From assembly GCA_003116995.1 (NCBI GenBank), contig BDSL01000004.1, positions 1,612,001 to 1,676,000 of the forward strand: a stretch of 64,000 nt of DNA, read 5' to 3'. Under the pieces are notes generated by a model, which was not told the DNA's origin, did no database searches, and saw only the letters and a list, made by a program, of their open reading frames with translations. The stretch is from Yamagishiella unicocca. Lineage: Eukaryota > Chlorophyta > Chlorophyceae > Chlamydomonadales > Volvocaceae. Below are positions 23,286 through 32,743 of the stretch, piece by piece (the stretch's first letter is position 1; each line of letters begins with the position of its first letter). A program made the translations under genes and the position numbers.

Positions 23286-26200
23286 ATGGCGCAGCAGCGA
23301 CCGCGGCCGCCGCGGCAACGGCCTCTCAGCGCAACACGTGTGGCAACAGCAACGTGTGCGACGGTTGGACGGGCTCCGGGGCGCAATGCGATCGCGGCCC
23401 TGCGTCAGCTGTGTGGCTGGCGCCATTCGCCTGTCCTAGGTGAAGCGAGTAGGGCGTATGTTTGGACTGGCGCTTGCTCAACACGCTAGGGCGTTCATCG
23501 GCACGACGAGCCGGCGGGGACCCCTCTGACACGCGCAGGGACATCCGGCACCGATGAAAGGCATGAACCAGCTGCCGGCCCATCTTGGCGCTCGTGAGGA
23601 GGGTTGGATGGTAGGGGACTTCACGGCATGAGGCTTGCGGGTCGAGCTGGCAGCGAGGGTAGGGCAGCGGCGTTTCCCCATCCAGCTTGGTTGCGGCACC
23701 CATTCCCCTTCAAAGAGCGCTGACTGCTTCAGGGGCGCTCCATTTGCGTCTCTGTAGATGCAGCCACCTGGCGCCGGGTCGTGGGCCAGCTATGCAGGGT
23801 GAAGTAGAGGCCGCTCGTAACATTGTATTGTATCGCAGCTGCACGGCAGCTGGACGGAGACGGTGCAGCATGCGTGGACGCATGGGTGGATGGGCGGAGG
23901 GAGGGGGTTGAGGGGGGCGTGCTGGTTCTCAGGTGCGTTATGCCGTGCATGAGTCTAGAGTAGCGGTCCTGAAGTACTGCCCATGTTGAGGATGGATGGT
24001 GATGTTGTTTTCATGATGATCCTTTCATGCTAAGGCTTCCTGCGTTGATTGTGTACTGGCACCAAGGAATGCGTGCTCACCGGGGTGTGCACATGCACTA
24101 GTAGTAGCAGCAACCGAGCCGACCAAGTCCGGCCCGGAGCTGGTGGTTTGGGTATTGGCATGGCTCCCTGCCATGTGTAGGGCGTGCCCCTGGGGTAGGC
24201 CCTTGTGGCCGTCTAGCGATGTGCTAGCCAGATGGGGGTCACCAGTGTACTGCCGATCGCCCTGCCTCCTTGTAAGTCCTTTCCCTAAAGAGACTGAGAG
24301 AGAGAATGAGCTATCAATGGGAGGACTTACAATCAACCGACTGCAACAACAACTCCGGCTACCCCTCCAGGCAAAAGACGACCTGCAAGATTCAATCTGT
24401 TACCTCAGAGCATGCAACCAGGTTGACCATCGATGTACAGTAGTGCCGTACGGTAAGCCACTCTCTAAGTCGAAGACGATAGACCGCAACCCGCCGCCCA
24501 TTTCCATCCTGCATTGCCGTCCCTGACGACGTTCGCATGGCTGCGTGCATGCAGCCACCCCCGATGGCACGGGGCTGCCCCGACCCCCAACACAGTACAC
24601 TTGACCCTTTGGGGCTGCCCGTCCTGGCTGCTCCACCGGCATGCCTGTTCAATGTGCTACCCTTACATACAGGCCGGACGCAGCAGCAGGGAACACGCAG
24701 CCCTAACACGACAGGTGGATGTGGTGCCCCTACATGCCTTGTCCGGCAGCAGCGTGCCATCCTCATCATCGTGAGCACCCAGTGAGCGGTACTACAATTG
24801 GACGCGAACACGAATCCCGCAGGCTTCGTCCGATAACATGCATGAGGACCGCCCGATGATATGGGGCGGGGAATGAGCGGACGGCCGGACCACGGGAGGG
24901 GGCTTTTGACAGTCCGGACACACAAAGAGGTGCGGACGGTTTGCCAACGGCAGGTGCACCGAAGACACCATTTGCCCTCAACCAGTGGGAACACCACAGG
25001 ATGTCGTGTGCTTAGAGGTGTCCCGGGCGTTAGGCGTCCCTTCATTGCTGTATTTTTGCGTCCCATACCAAACCTCCGCACCGACCCAGCCTCGTGTCCC
25101 TCCACCTCCCTTGGAAACCTGTCAATTGGCATGCAGCATAGCCCCTTTCCGCTTCCCAACAGATTGGCTGTAACCAATGGAGTGCCCTTACACTCCCACT
25201 TCCCAACTTGGGTCCCGCCGCGCCCGGCCCCCATCCCCACCCCTATCGGAGGCCGAGCACCCCCGCCCGGCCCCCATCCCCACCCCTACCGGAGGACGAG
25301 CACCCCCGCCCGGCCCCCATCCCCACCCCTACCGGAGGCCGAGCACCCCCGCCCGGCCCCCATCCCCACCCCTACCGGAGGCCGAGCACCCCCGCCCGGC
25401 CCCCACCCCTACCGGAGTGCCATACGGCACCCGGAAGGCCTCACCGCCGGGCCCCACCTTCCGTTCGGCCCCGATGGTGGCGGCGGAAGTGGCAGTGCAG
25501 CCGCCACGTCAAGGCTGCGGCAGCCCATCAGCACAGTGCAGCCGCCACCTCAAGGCTGCGGCAGCCCATCAGCACAGTGCAGCGGGACAGCCAGGTATCC
25601 CACGAGGAGCCGCTGGCAGTGGCAGGCAGGGGCTGGTCGGGCTGCGCCTGCATCTCAGCTCGCAACAGGCGGCCAGGCCACGTGCGCCAGTCTTGCCGGG
25701 GGAAGTCGGACAGCAGCACCACTCGGCCAGCGTTGATACTGCCACCACCGCCGCTCCTGATATCGTCACCGCAGCCACGACCGCTGATGCTGCTGGCCCC
25801 ACGCAAGGGCAAGAACCCATTCCGTCACGGGGGCCACCTCACACCGCTCCCACGTTTGCTCGGGATGTGCGAACGGCCGCCTGTGGAGGAGGGGCGGGGG
25901 CGGGGAGGGGAGCTGTGGGAGGTGACACAGCTCCGGAGCAGGGGTTTGGGGCTACGAGAGAGCTAGGCTGCGGCCCAGCCAAGGTGCAGGGTAGTTGCCA
26001 GGTTTGTAGATCTAGTTGTTGTAACGGTTACAGTGGGTTCCAGACCAAGAGGTAGAACCGTCGGGCGCATCTAGTATTGTTAAACGTCGAGATGTATGGC
26101 GTGGATGCGCAGGGGAAACGGACAGGAGCAGGGATGAAAAAACCCATGACAGCAGCAGGGATGAAAAAACAGATAATGACAAAGCAAGTCGCGTCCAAGG

Positions 26201-26371
26201 GGAGGGACGGAGTTGGAACCAAATGGATGGAAGGCGAGGGGTGCCGCAAAGAAGGCCGGGCTGCGGTTGGGGTTAGATGGCGGTTCATTCCTTAATGCAC
26301 GGGTACGGGTCCCAACCTTGGGACCCCGGTACTACCCTAACAGCCTGACCCGGCCGCAGGGCCCGTACCTC
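23286..26371. other. Gene-poor region downstream of the methyltransferase
   Basis: No gene is supported here. It contains a 46-bp C-rich repeat array (25231-25415) and, at about 25500-25590, two copies of a CAGTGCAGCCGCCAC segment. The first TGTAA on the plus strand after the methyltransferase stop that I noticed is at 24271-24275, nearly 1 kb away. The long minus frame 24392-25240 is Cys/Arg-rich, lacks any domain and has a competing open frame opposite it. Confidence 0.5.
25231..25415. repeat. About 46-bp C-rich minisatellite x 4
   Basis: Units read CCCGCCCGGCCCCCATCCCC followed by ACCCCTACCGGAGGCCGAGC. All frames are open, giving Pro-rich translations on the plus strand; I treat these as non-coding. 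Confidence 0.85.
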
Positions 26372-27031
26372 CTAGGAGAGCCCTTGCTTCTTCGCAGCCA
26401 CAAGCAGCGCTTCTACAGCCGCCTTGAAAGGTGCAACGCTGCTGCTCGGGTTCTCCACGAGGCCCTTCAAGTACGAGAGGTCTTCTGCCTTCAGCTTGAG
26501 GGGGTGCGCCAGGTCATGTTCGCCAAGGACCGCCGTGACATCGCGGCGGTCCTTGGCGAACATGACCTGGTCCCAGGTCTTGAAAGCGTCTGCTGAGAAG
26601 CCGTAGGCCTCCGCAAAGGAAGAAAGGCAGTCCTCCAGCTGCTGCGCCTTCTGGGGCTTCTGCTTCTTCAGCTGCTTAAGGCGCGTTGCGGCATCCGACA
26701 CATACTGAAAAGGACCAAACGGTGCATTCAGCTGATCGAGGTGCGTGTTCAGCGCCGTCACCAAGGCCGGGTTTGTGAAGTACACGAGGTCACCGATGTG
26801 CATGTCCGCCTTGCTAACGAAGGACGCGGTATTGCGCGAAGCCGCGACGTGGTCGGTGCTTGGGTCCACCGGAGTACCAGGAGGCACACGCTTGTATAGC
26901 TCCTCGGCGTTACTGTCGTTCGACATCTTGGCTTTCTTCCAAACGGGGTCAGAAGTGCTGCACGCGGAAGTCAGCCCGTGCAAGTTGTTGAATGTCGTGA
27001 GGCGTGCAGTCATTCTGTACCTACAGTGCAC
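26372..27031 (-). CDS. Orphan open frame, 219 aa, function unknown
   Basis: This single uninterrupted frame has a less GC-biased third position than the neighbouring genes and a balanced, soluble-looking composition. It has a Lys-rich helix-like stretch (AATRLKQLKKQKPQKAQQLE), then AEAYGFSADAFKTWDQ, and ends AAVEALLVAAKKQGLS. I see no motif, signal peptide or membrane segment, and do not recognise a family. A later Met (MSNDSNAEELYKRV, residue 36) could be the start. The frame runs through a perfect 27-bp inverted repeat (26509-26570), so one arm encodes part of QVMFAKDRR and the other part of AVLGEHDL. It may be a transposon or captured gene, or a chance frame. Confidence 0.35.
   Translation of the reverse strand: MHCRYRMTARLTTFNNLHGLTSACSTSDPVWKKAKMSNDSNAEELYKRVPPGTPVDPSTDHVAASRNTASFVSKADMHIGDLVYFTNPALVTALNTHLDQLNAPFGPFQYVSDAATRLKQLKKQKPQKAQQLEDCLSSFAEAYGFSADAFKTWDQVMFAKDRRDVTAVLGEHDLAHPLKLKAEDLSYLKGLVENPSSSVAPFKAAVEALLVAAKKQGLS
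26509..26570. repeat. Perfect 27-bp inverted repeat with 8-nt loop
   Basis: The left arm, 26509-26535, begins CCAGGTCATGTTCGCCAAGG. The right arm, 26544-26570, is its exact reverse complement. The spacer is TGACATCG. It lies within the orphan frame 26372-27031. Confidence 0.95.
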
Positions 27032-27074
27032 AAACGAGCCTTTTATGAGAGGTGAGGGAAGCTGGGAACCGGGG

Positions 27075-27095
27075 TTTTAGGGTTTTAGGGTTTTG
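27075..27095. repeat. Interstitial telomere-type motif (TTTTAGGG)
   Basis: Two full TTTTAGGG units and a partial third lie just upstream of the orphan frame's start. TTTTAGGG is the Chlamydomonas telomere unit. Shorter copies are at 22769-22783 and, on the other strand, 51417-51447. Confidence 0.7.
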
Positions 27096-27162
27096 TAACG
27101 GAGATAACAAGGCTTGAAGAACAGGATTGGCAGAAATAAGAAGCGCCTTCAGTGAAGGCACC

Positions 27163-27245
27163 GTATTGCGTAATTAAGGCGTTTTGCGTATTGCGTAATT
27201 ATTTACGCCATTTACGCCGGCTGGCGTTAAAATGTGGCGTAAATG
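27163..27245. repeat. Short AT-rich direct and inverted repeats
   Basis: GTATTGCGTAATTA occurs at 27163 and 27188. ATTTACGCC occurs twice in tandem from about 27201, and its inverse GGCGTAAAT lies at 27236-27244. The clustering suggests the end of a degraded mobile element. Confidence 0.5.
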
Positions 27246-27259
27246 CAAAATGCTGACAT

Positions 27260-29569
27260 CGACGCGTGGCCATACACTTCTTAGTTGCATATTCCATGTG
27301 GCAAGTTTCCTATGACAGTGCCATACAGCATTTCGTTATAGGAAGGTAGGCAGGGCAGGTCCATCGACACCTAGAAGGTAGTGCTCCGCCGCAGGAGCCA
27401 CCTAGCCAGCAGGCACAGGAGCAGGCACAGCTGCAGCAGGCGCAGCAGGCAGCCTTCAACGCTGGCTTGGTGCACATTGCGAACAGGCAACGGCAGCAAC
27501 CACAGGCAGTCGTCAACGCGCTGGCGCACCCTGCTGCCGCTTCGCTGGCTGGACTGTATGGCCACGAGGCGCTGGTGACGGCCGTGCTGCAGGAGGAGGC
27601 GATAGCTGAAGGCAGCACCGCTGCTGCCACCAGTGCTGGTGCTGGCAGCGGGAGCACTGGTGCTTACGGCGCCCCTGCAGCTGTGGCCGTCGCTGAACAG
27701 GCTTAGGACAACCAGGACGAGGATGGGGAGTGGGCCCCTGCAGATCTCGAGGAGTCCCTTCAAGCAAACGATCTATGTCGAGCAGGAGGAAGCCCACCGT
27801 GCGTGCTGCGACTGCGATGGGCCTCATGACTGGCGAGGCTGAGGGCCTCGCAGCCCCGGAGACTGTGTACCAGCTGATACGGCAGCATTTCCCCTGGGTC
27901 ATTTGGACCAAGAACCCTCTCAACTTCGACGTGGGGGACGGGCCCGGGTGTACCAGATTGGAGGGGAGCAATGAGAGATAGAGAGAACCTGTGTACCGGG
28001 TGTTGGGGATATCCAAATAGCTAGCATGGGAGTGGCGAAGCCGGGGAGTGAAGGTTGTGAAGGGTTTTATGTGGTGGCGGTCACTGCGCTTTTGCCACGC
28101 ACACCGTCAACCCTTTGTTAAGAACTTGCTTGTTAGTGAAGGTGCTGGAGCGCGACTACAGGCGTATCTACATTAAAAAGCTCCATGACATAGGCTCCTC
28201 CAGTGTTAAGGCTGTGTTGTAGGCGCCGTTGCTAGGGTAGAGCCAGTGGAAAGACCGCCCGCTCGTGAACTCGGTTGGCTGTTGCTGTCGCGTCGAGGCT
28301 GCTGTTGGGGCAAAGTGGCGTTTTCGAGGCTTTCCTGCGCCCTTCGGGGCGTCTGCTGGATTTAGCCCCGGCTCGCGTATGGTGAGGCCACGGACACGGG
28401 CCCAGACATATCGCGGCGCGCATGCGTCACGCAGCAGTTTATTGACACCGTGTGGTTTTCCGCGTGCAGAGGCATATCCGCAACGTGACTTCAGGGACGT
28501 ACAGTCTGTTGAATTCTGTTTGCACTGACTGGCCGAGGTGGGCAATTGAAACCGGTCCGGAATCTCGTCCTTGCCTGTTTTGGTAACGGGTGCCGCAGTT
28601 AATCCGTTTTTAACCAGGGTTACTCACCGTTTCTGATTTCCTGTTTATTTACAACATATTCACTCGAATGGGGTAGAGTTTTCAGGGCACGGAGTCGAGC
28701 ATTCTTGTCCTGGGTTCGCCCGGGCTTGAAGACACCGAACATTTAATCATTCATAAGCATGCGAGGCAAAGGGCACACCAAATTTCGGACAATCGCTGTC
28801 GTAACGTTAACTACGGTTAGATTGCTGACGAGCAGGCTGTACTCTTGGTCGTAGCTGTAACCCCGTTAGGACAAGCATGCCGTAATGCGGATCGAAGCTG
28901 TAACCCCCCAACGCATTCACAGTGAAGTTTGATGCACGCAATTCGCTCGTACAATAGTGTAACTTCGTGCAGAAATCTTCGCCAAATCTTGACCCAAATC
29001 CGGCTGATCCGCATTGAACAATATCTTTGCGCGCGGCCTATGCGCCTCGCGGGGCCCCTCCTCAACAAAAGCTATGTCGTATACCATTACGCACGTTGTA
29101 AACAAGGCGCCCCATGCACGGCCAAATGCGGGTGGCGAGCGTGGCAGAATCACAGCTGCGTGGTGAAAGGCTTGGGTCCCCTCCTGTCACCCGATAAAAC
29201 CAACACCATGCAAACGATAGCACGATGTGGGTCCCATATGGCATACCATATCCGCATTCGGCTGAGGCCAAGCACGGGCCTTGTTTCGGCCAGGCTTCCC
29301 TCCTGGCGAGGAATACGGTGCAAGGCGTTCCATCGTTACTCATTTAGCCATCAGCCAAATTTTCGGTAGAAGGCGAGGAGGTGGGGCTTACATGTTACAA
29401 CGAGGGACTCAGTTCCAGCTGCGTGCGCTCCAGCAAGCAGAGCGCGAACTCCACGGGCCTGCTTGCCGCCGCCTCCAGCGGGCCTCGCGAGCAACCAGTG
29501 TGGCACACTATTATCGGCACCTTAACACAAACCGAACGAGTCGCCCAAACGCACCCCTCTCCCCTACGC
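27260..29569. other. Gene-poor region upstream of the TSR3 3' end
   Basis: No gene is recognised here. The frame ending at 27706 (+) is Gln/Ala-rich (LQQAQQAAFNAGLVHIANRQ) without a domain. Frames at 27730-27981 (+) and 28168-28545 (-) are short, intronless and unlike anything I know. They may be decayed transposon coding sequence. GC content is clearly lower than in the genes. Confidence 0.45.
29388..29399 (-). terminator. Two TGTAA polyadenylation signals for TSR3
   Basis: On the minus strand TGTAA occurs at 29395-29399 and 29388-29392, about 170-180 nt after the TSR3 stop codon. Position, strand and duplication all fit volvocine 3' ends. Confidence 0.6.
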
Positions 29570-32355
29570 CTACCCATGTCCTACTACCCCTCCTGCTTCC
29601 TCCTCCTCCTCCTCCTCCTCCTCCGAATCGTCACTGGGGGGCATCTCCCGGTTCATCCGCCGCCGCAAGTCCTCCACCTCCGCCTCGTCCGCCTCCTCCT
29701 CCTCCCCCTCTCCTTCCTCCCCCTCCTCCCCCTCCTCCTCGTCCTCCGACGCCAAATCCCACCGGCCCGCGCTCGCCACAGCCAACACGTCCAGCGCCGC
29801 CGCCGCGCCCCCGGCCGCCGGCCTGCCCGCCAGGTAGTCATTCTGGGCGGCAATCACCTCCACTGCGGTGGCGCATGCAGAGTAGCGAGAGAGCAGCTCG
29901 GCGTTGGTGGAGAAGAACGAGTGGCCCCTGCGGCATTGGGGAAGAAGAATTTTCGAGGGTTTTATCTCGCAGGTGGCAGCACAGGCGGTGCCTGGCCGGG
30001 GCTTGGGAGCAAACCCGTTGGTGGCTCTGGGACCAGCGCGAGGAGCGGGTTGCGAGGTGAACCCGTGTATGAAGGAGAAACCGCTTGGGACATACGTTTG
30101 GAGGTGCATGCAGGAGGACTGGGTTGAGGAAACGAAAAGCGGGGAGCTGGGTTCGAGGTGATGGGCAGCGGACATGTCGGCTGAGTGAGCAGGCCGCAGA
30201 TGAGCCCTCCCACTTCCTCCCGCTTCCTCCCAGACCCACCATTTGAACCGGGACAGCACCGCCACCGCCTCATCCCGCAGGCCGCAGATGAAGAGCGCCG
30301 CCGCGAAGGCCTCCGCACATGATAGCTTGCAGGGCCGACCTGCACACATCCCCACCCACACACCCACACAGCCACTCAGCGGTTGGGCGGGTAGCGTCCC
30401 GGCTGGTGTCGGCACGCTGTAAAACACAACACACATGACCCGCACACCCTCACTCCACCCCGCTCAGCTGTCGCACACGTGGCGAATCCCCCTCCCTTCG
30501 ACGCGGTGGGAACAATGGTTGCACCAGTGGCGTCCCGGCTGGTATCGACACAGCGTTGTTAACACGACATACACAGCGGGGGCGTGGCGCCGCTCCCCGC
30601 CCGCCACCCGCAGCAGTAGAGGCATCAGCACCACGTGTTCAGGGCAGGTACCGCACCAGGGCAGGTACCGCACCAGGGCAGGTACCGCACCAGGGCAGGC
30701 AGGGTAGGGTGTATGGGCAACTTGGCCCAGCCTCGCGTCCTCAAACCGCCATCGCCTAGTAGCAGCAGCGAGGCAGTAGCCGTAGTAGGTAGTCGGGGAG
30801 GGAGCTACTGCCTCCCCTTCCAGCCAGCCCTCCGTCTAAGCCCCAGGCACGCCTGCGCTGCCCAGACACCCTCCCCTACCGGCCCACGGCGCGCACCGTA
30901 GTTGACCGGGTTGGCGGCGACCATGAAGGGCAGCAGTCGCGGTGCGGCGCCCTTGATGCGGCCTGCAGGACGGGTTCGCGTGGGGCGTGTTGGTAACGAG
31001 GTGGGGCGTGTTGGCAACGAGGACGCCAAGCCAAGCCGAGCCCGAGCGTGGGCGGGTGGGCATCCAGGGGACAGCCACCGCGGATGGGCGCCCGAGGGCC
31101 GGCTTAGGACCCACGGGTCGAGGCATCCAGGGTCCTCACCTCCTACTCTGCTGGGCAAACTACCATCATCATCACCACTGTGGAACGCCCTCCCGCCCGC
31201 CTGACCCCTTCCCATCACCCCTTCCAGTCAGGGTTTCACTGCCTCCTCTCTCCCGCCCCGCTGCCAGCTTATTACCCCCCCCACGCTGGACCGTCACCTT
31301 CACTGCCCTCGGTTTGTCGGCCGTGGATTCGCGGATTCTCTTATCACCGCCCCCCGGCTTGCGGTACTCACTGAACGGCACGTCGTCTAGTCGGTTCCAG
31401 GAGCAGTCTACCACCGCCAGGCCCCGGGAGCGGATGAGGGCCGCGTCCTCCGCGGAGACACTCCGCTTGCCTGACAGGCGCGGAGGAGCGGAGGGTTGGG
31501 ACGGTGAGGCGGAGAGAGACCAAGGGGGAAGGCGGGAGGATGGTGAAACTAGTAGGGGGAAGGGAGGGGCAGCGCATTGGCCCATGTCTGGCTGGAGGAC
31601 AGGGGTGGTTGCGGGGAGGGGGCCGCGTTGGTACCGTTGCGGACTCATGTCCCCGTAGGTAGCGTGGATCAGCGTGTTGGTCATCTGATGCAAAGTATCG
31701 GATAGGCTAGGGTGCGAGGAGTGTGGGACGTTTGTAGAGTGTGCATGTCCTCATAGGTGTATGGTTGATGGGTACGAGCGGGATCTAACGGTCATAACCG
31801 GTAACGGGAGGTATCAGGGGAGGAAAGGCTGTCCCCGGTGTTTGCCGTACCCGCCGGGCTGAGGATGACTCCAGGGAAGGTTTGCCCTAGCCGCAGCTCG
31901 CGCACAAGCCCCTGCCTGGACAGCCTGGTGCCTGTGCAGCGTTTGCGGTCGCACTGGCCCAGGTCCCACATGGCCAGGTGGACCGGGAACTTGGCGACGG
32001 GGGCGCTGGCGGCAAGGGCGCCCGGCGGCGCGTCGTCGATTGCCGAGGCCGCCGCGGCGGTGCCGTCATCATCTTCGTCGTCTTCGGAGCCGCCCGCTTC
32101 GGAGCCGCCCGCTTCGGAGCCGCCTTGCTGCTGGCGCTGCTGTTGCTCCGGAGGTGGTCGGTCCACTCGGCGCGCTCTTGCCCTGGTGTAAGCGTCGGTG
32201 GCAGCGGCGCTAGTCGCGTCTGCGCCCTGGATCTCGTCGTCGGCTGTCCATGCCTCCGCGGCCTGTTCGCTGCGAGATTGCGCTCGTCGCCCTCCGCCGC
32301 GGCCACCTCCAGCCCCCCTCGAGCGCTGGCCGCCGCCACCCTTCGGGCGCGGCAT
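29570..32355 (-). CDS. TSR3: 18S rRNA aminocarboxypropyltransferase TSR3
   Basis: Five exons on the minus strand (32355-31851, 31470-31372, 30962-30897, 30339-30240, 29927-29570) join in phase to 1,128 nt, 375 residues. TSR3 transfers the 3-amino-3-carboxypropyl group of S-adenosylmethionine to the hypermodified pseudouridine in helix 31 of 18S rRNA, a late cytoplasmic step of 40S maturation. Family signatures are [76 protein letters not shown] and SRFKWGHSF. The N terminus (about 110 residues) is Arg/Gly-rich with an EAGGS triplication (about 32088-32125). The C terminus is a long Glu/Asp tail. The start is MPRPK at 32355; an upstream in-frame Met at 32394 would add 13 residues. The gene is divergent from phosphate acetyltransferase. 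Confidence 0.95.
30050..30145 (+). repeat. Dispersed intronic element in TSR3
   Basis: AACCCGTGTATGAAGGAGAA, then TTTGGAGGTGCATGCAGGAG and ACTGGGTTG, in TSR3 intron 29928-30239, antisense to the gene. Confidence 0.8.
30645..30700. repeat. 17-bp tandem repeat x 3 in TSR3 intron
   Basis: GGGCAGGTACCGCACCA units are repeated in intron 30340-30896. The same intron holds two diverged copies of a segment of about 45 bp starting GCGTCCCGGCTGGT (near 30388 and 30530). Confidence 0.75.
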
Positions 32356-32743
32356 GCAGCTAGCTAGAGCACTAGTGCGTCGGGAATTGTGCAAAGCTTG
32401 CTAGGTGGCCGGATTCGCGGACAGAGGTGGAAGAATTCCGGAGTTCCGGGTGGTCCCGGCAATGCTACTCAAGATGGTGATAATTAACAAAGGCTTCCCG
32501 TATTAAACAATAGTTTGCAGTACATGCGTTGCTGCACCGGAATCTTTACGTACTGCTGCGTAATGTGTTTCCATTAGAAATCATTATATACACCGACATC
32601 TCTATGGTTTGCTGCCCATACTGCACTTATCCCTGGGAAAGTATCTTTAAAAATACCTGCAACCCCCTGAATAAAGTTGTCTGGCCTGCGATTGTTCAAA
32701 TTTAGCAGTTGGCTCGTTCGGCACTGGAGCCCCTCTCGCCAAC
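32356..32743. promoter_or_regulatory. Bidirectional promoter region, TSR3 / phosphate acetyltransferase
   Basis: Only 388 bp separate the two divergent start codons, so both promoters and both 5' UTRs must lie here. The stretch is much more AT-rich than its surroundings. A TATA-like TTATATACA (about 32583-32591) is the best core-promoter candidate for the acetyltransferase, 150-160 bp before its ATG. TTTAAAAATAC near 32645 is another. No element is certain for the minus strand. Confidence 0.5.

Noticed and set aside
24392..25240. 282-residue minus-strand frame
   Set aside because: It is Cys/Arg-rich, has no domain or splice-supported neighbours, and long frames are open on the opposite strand as well.
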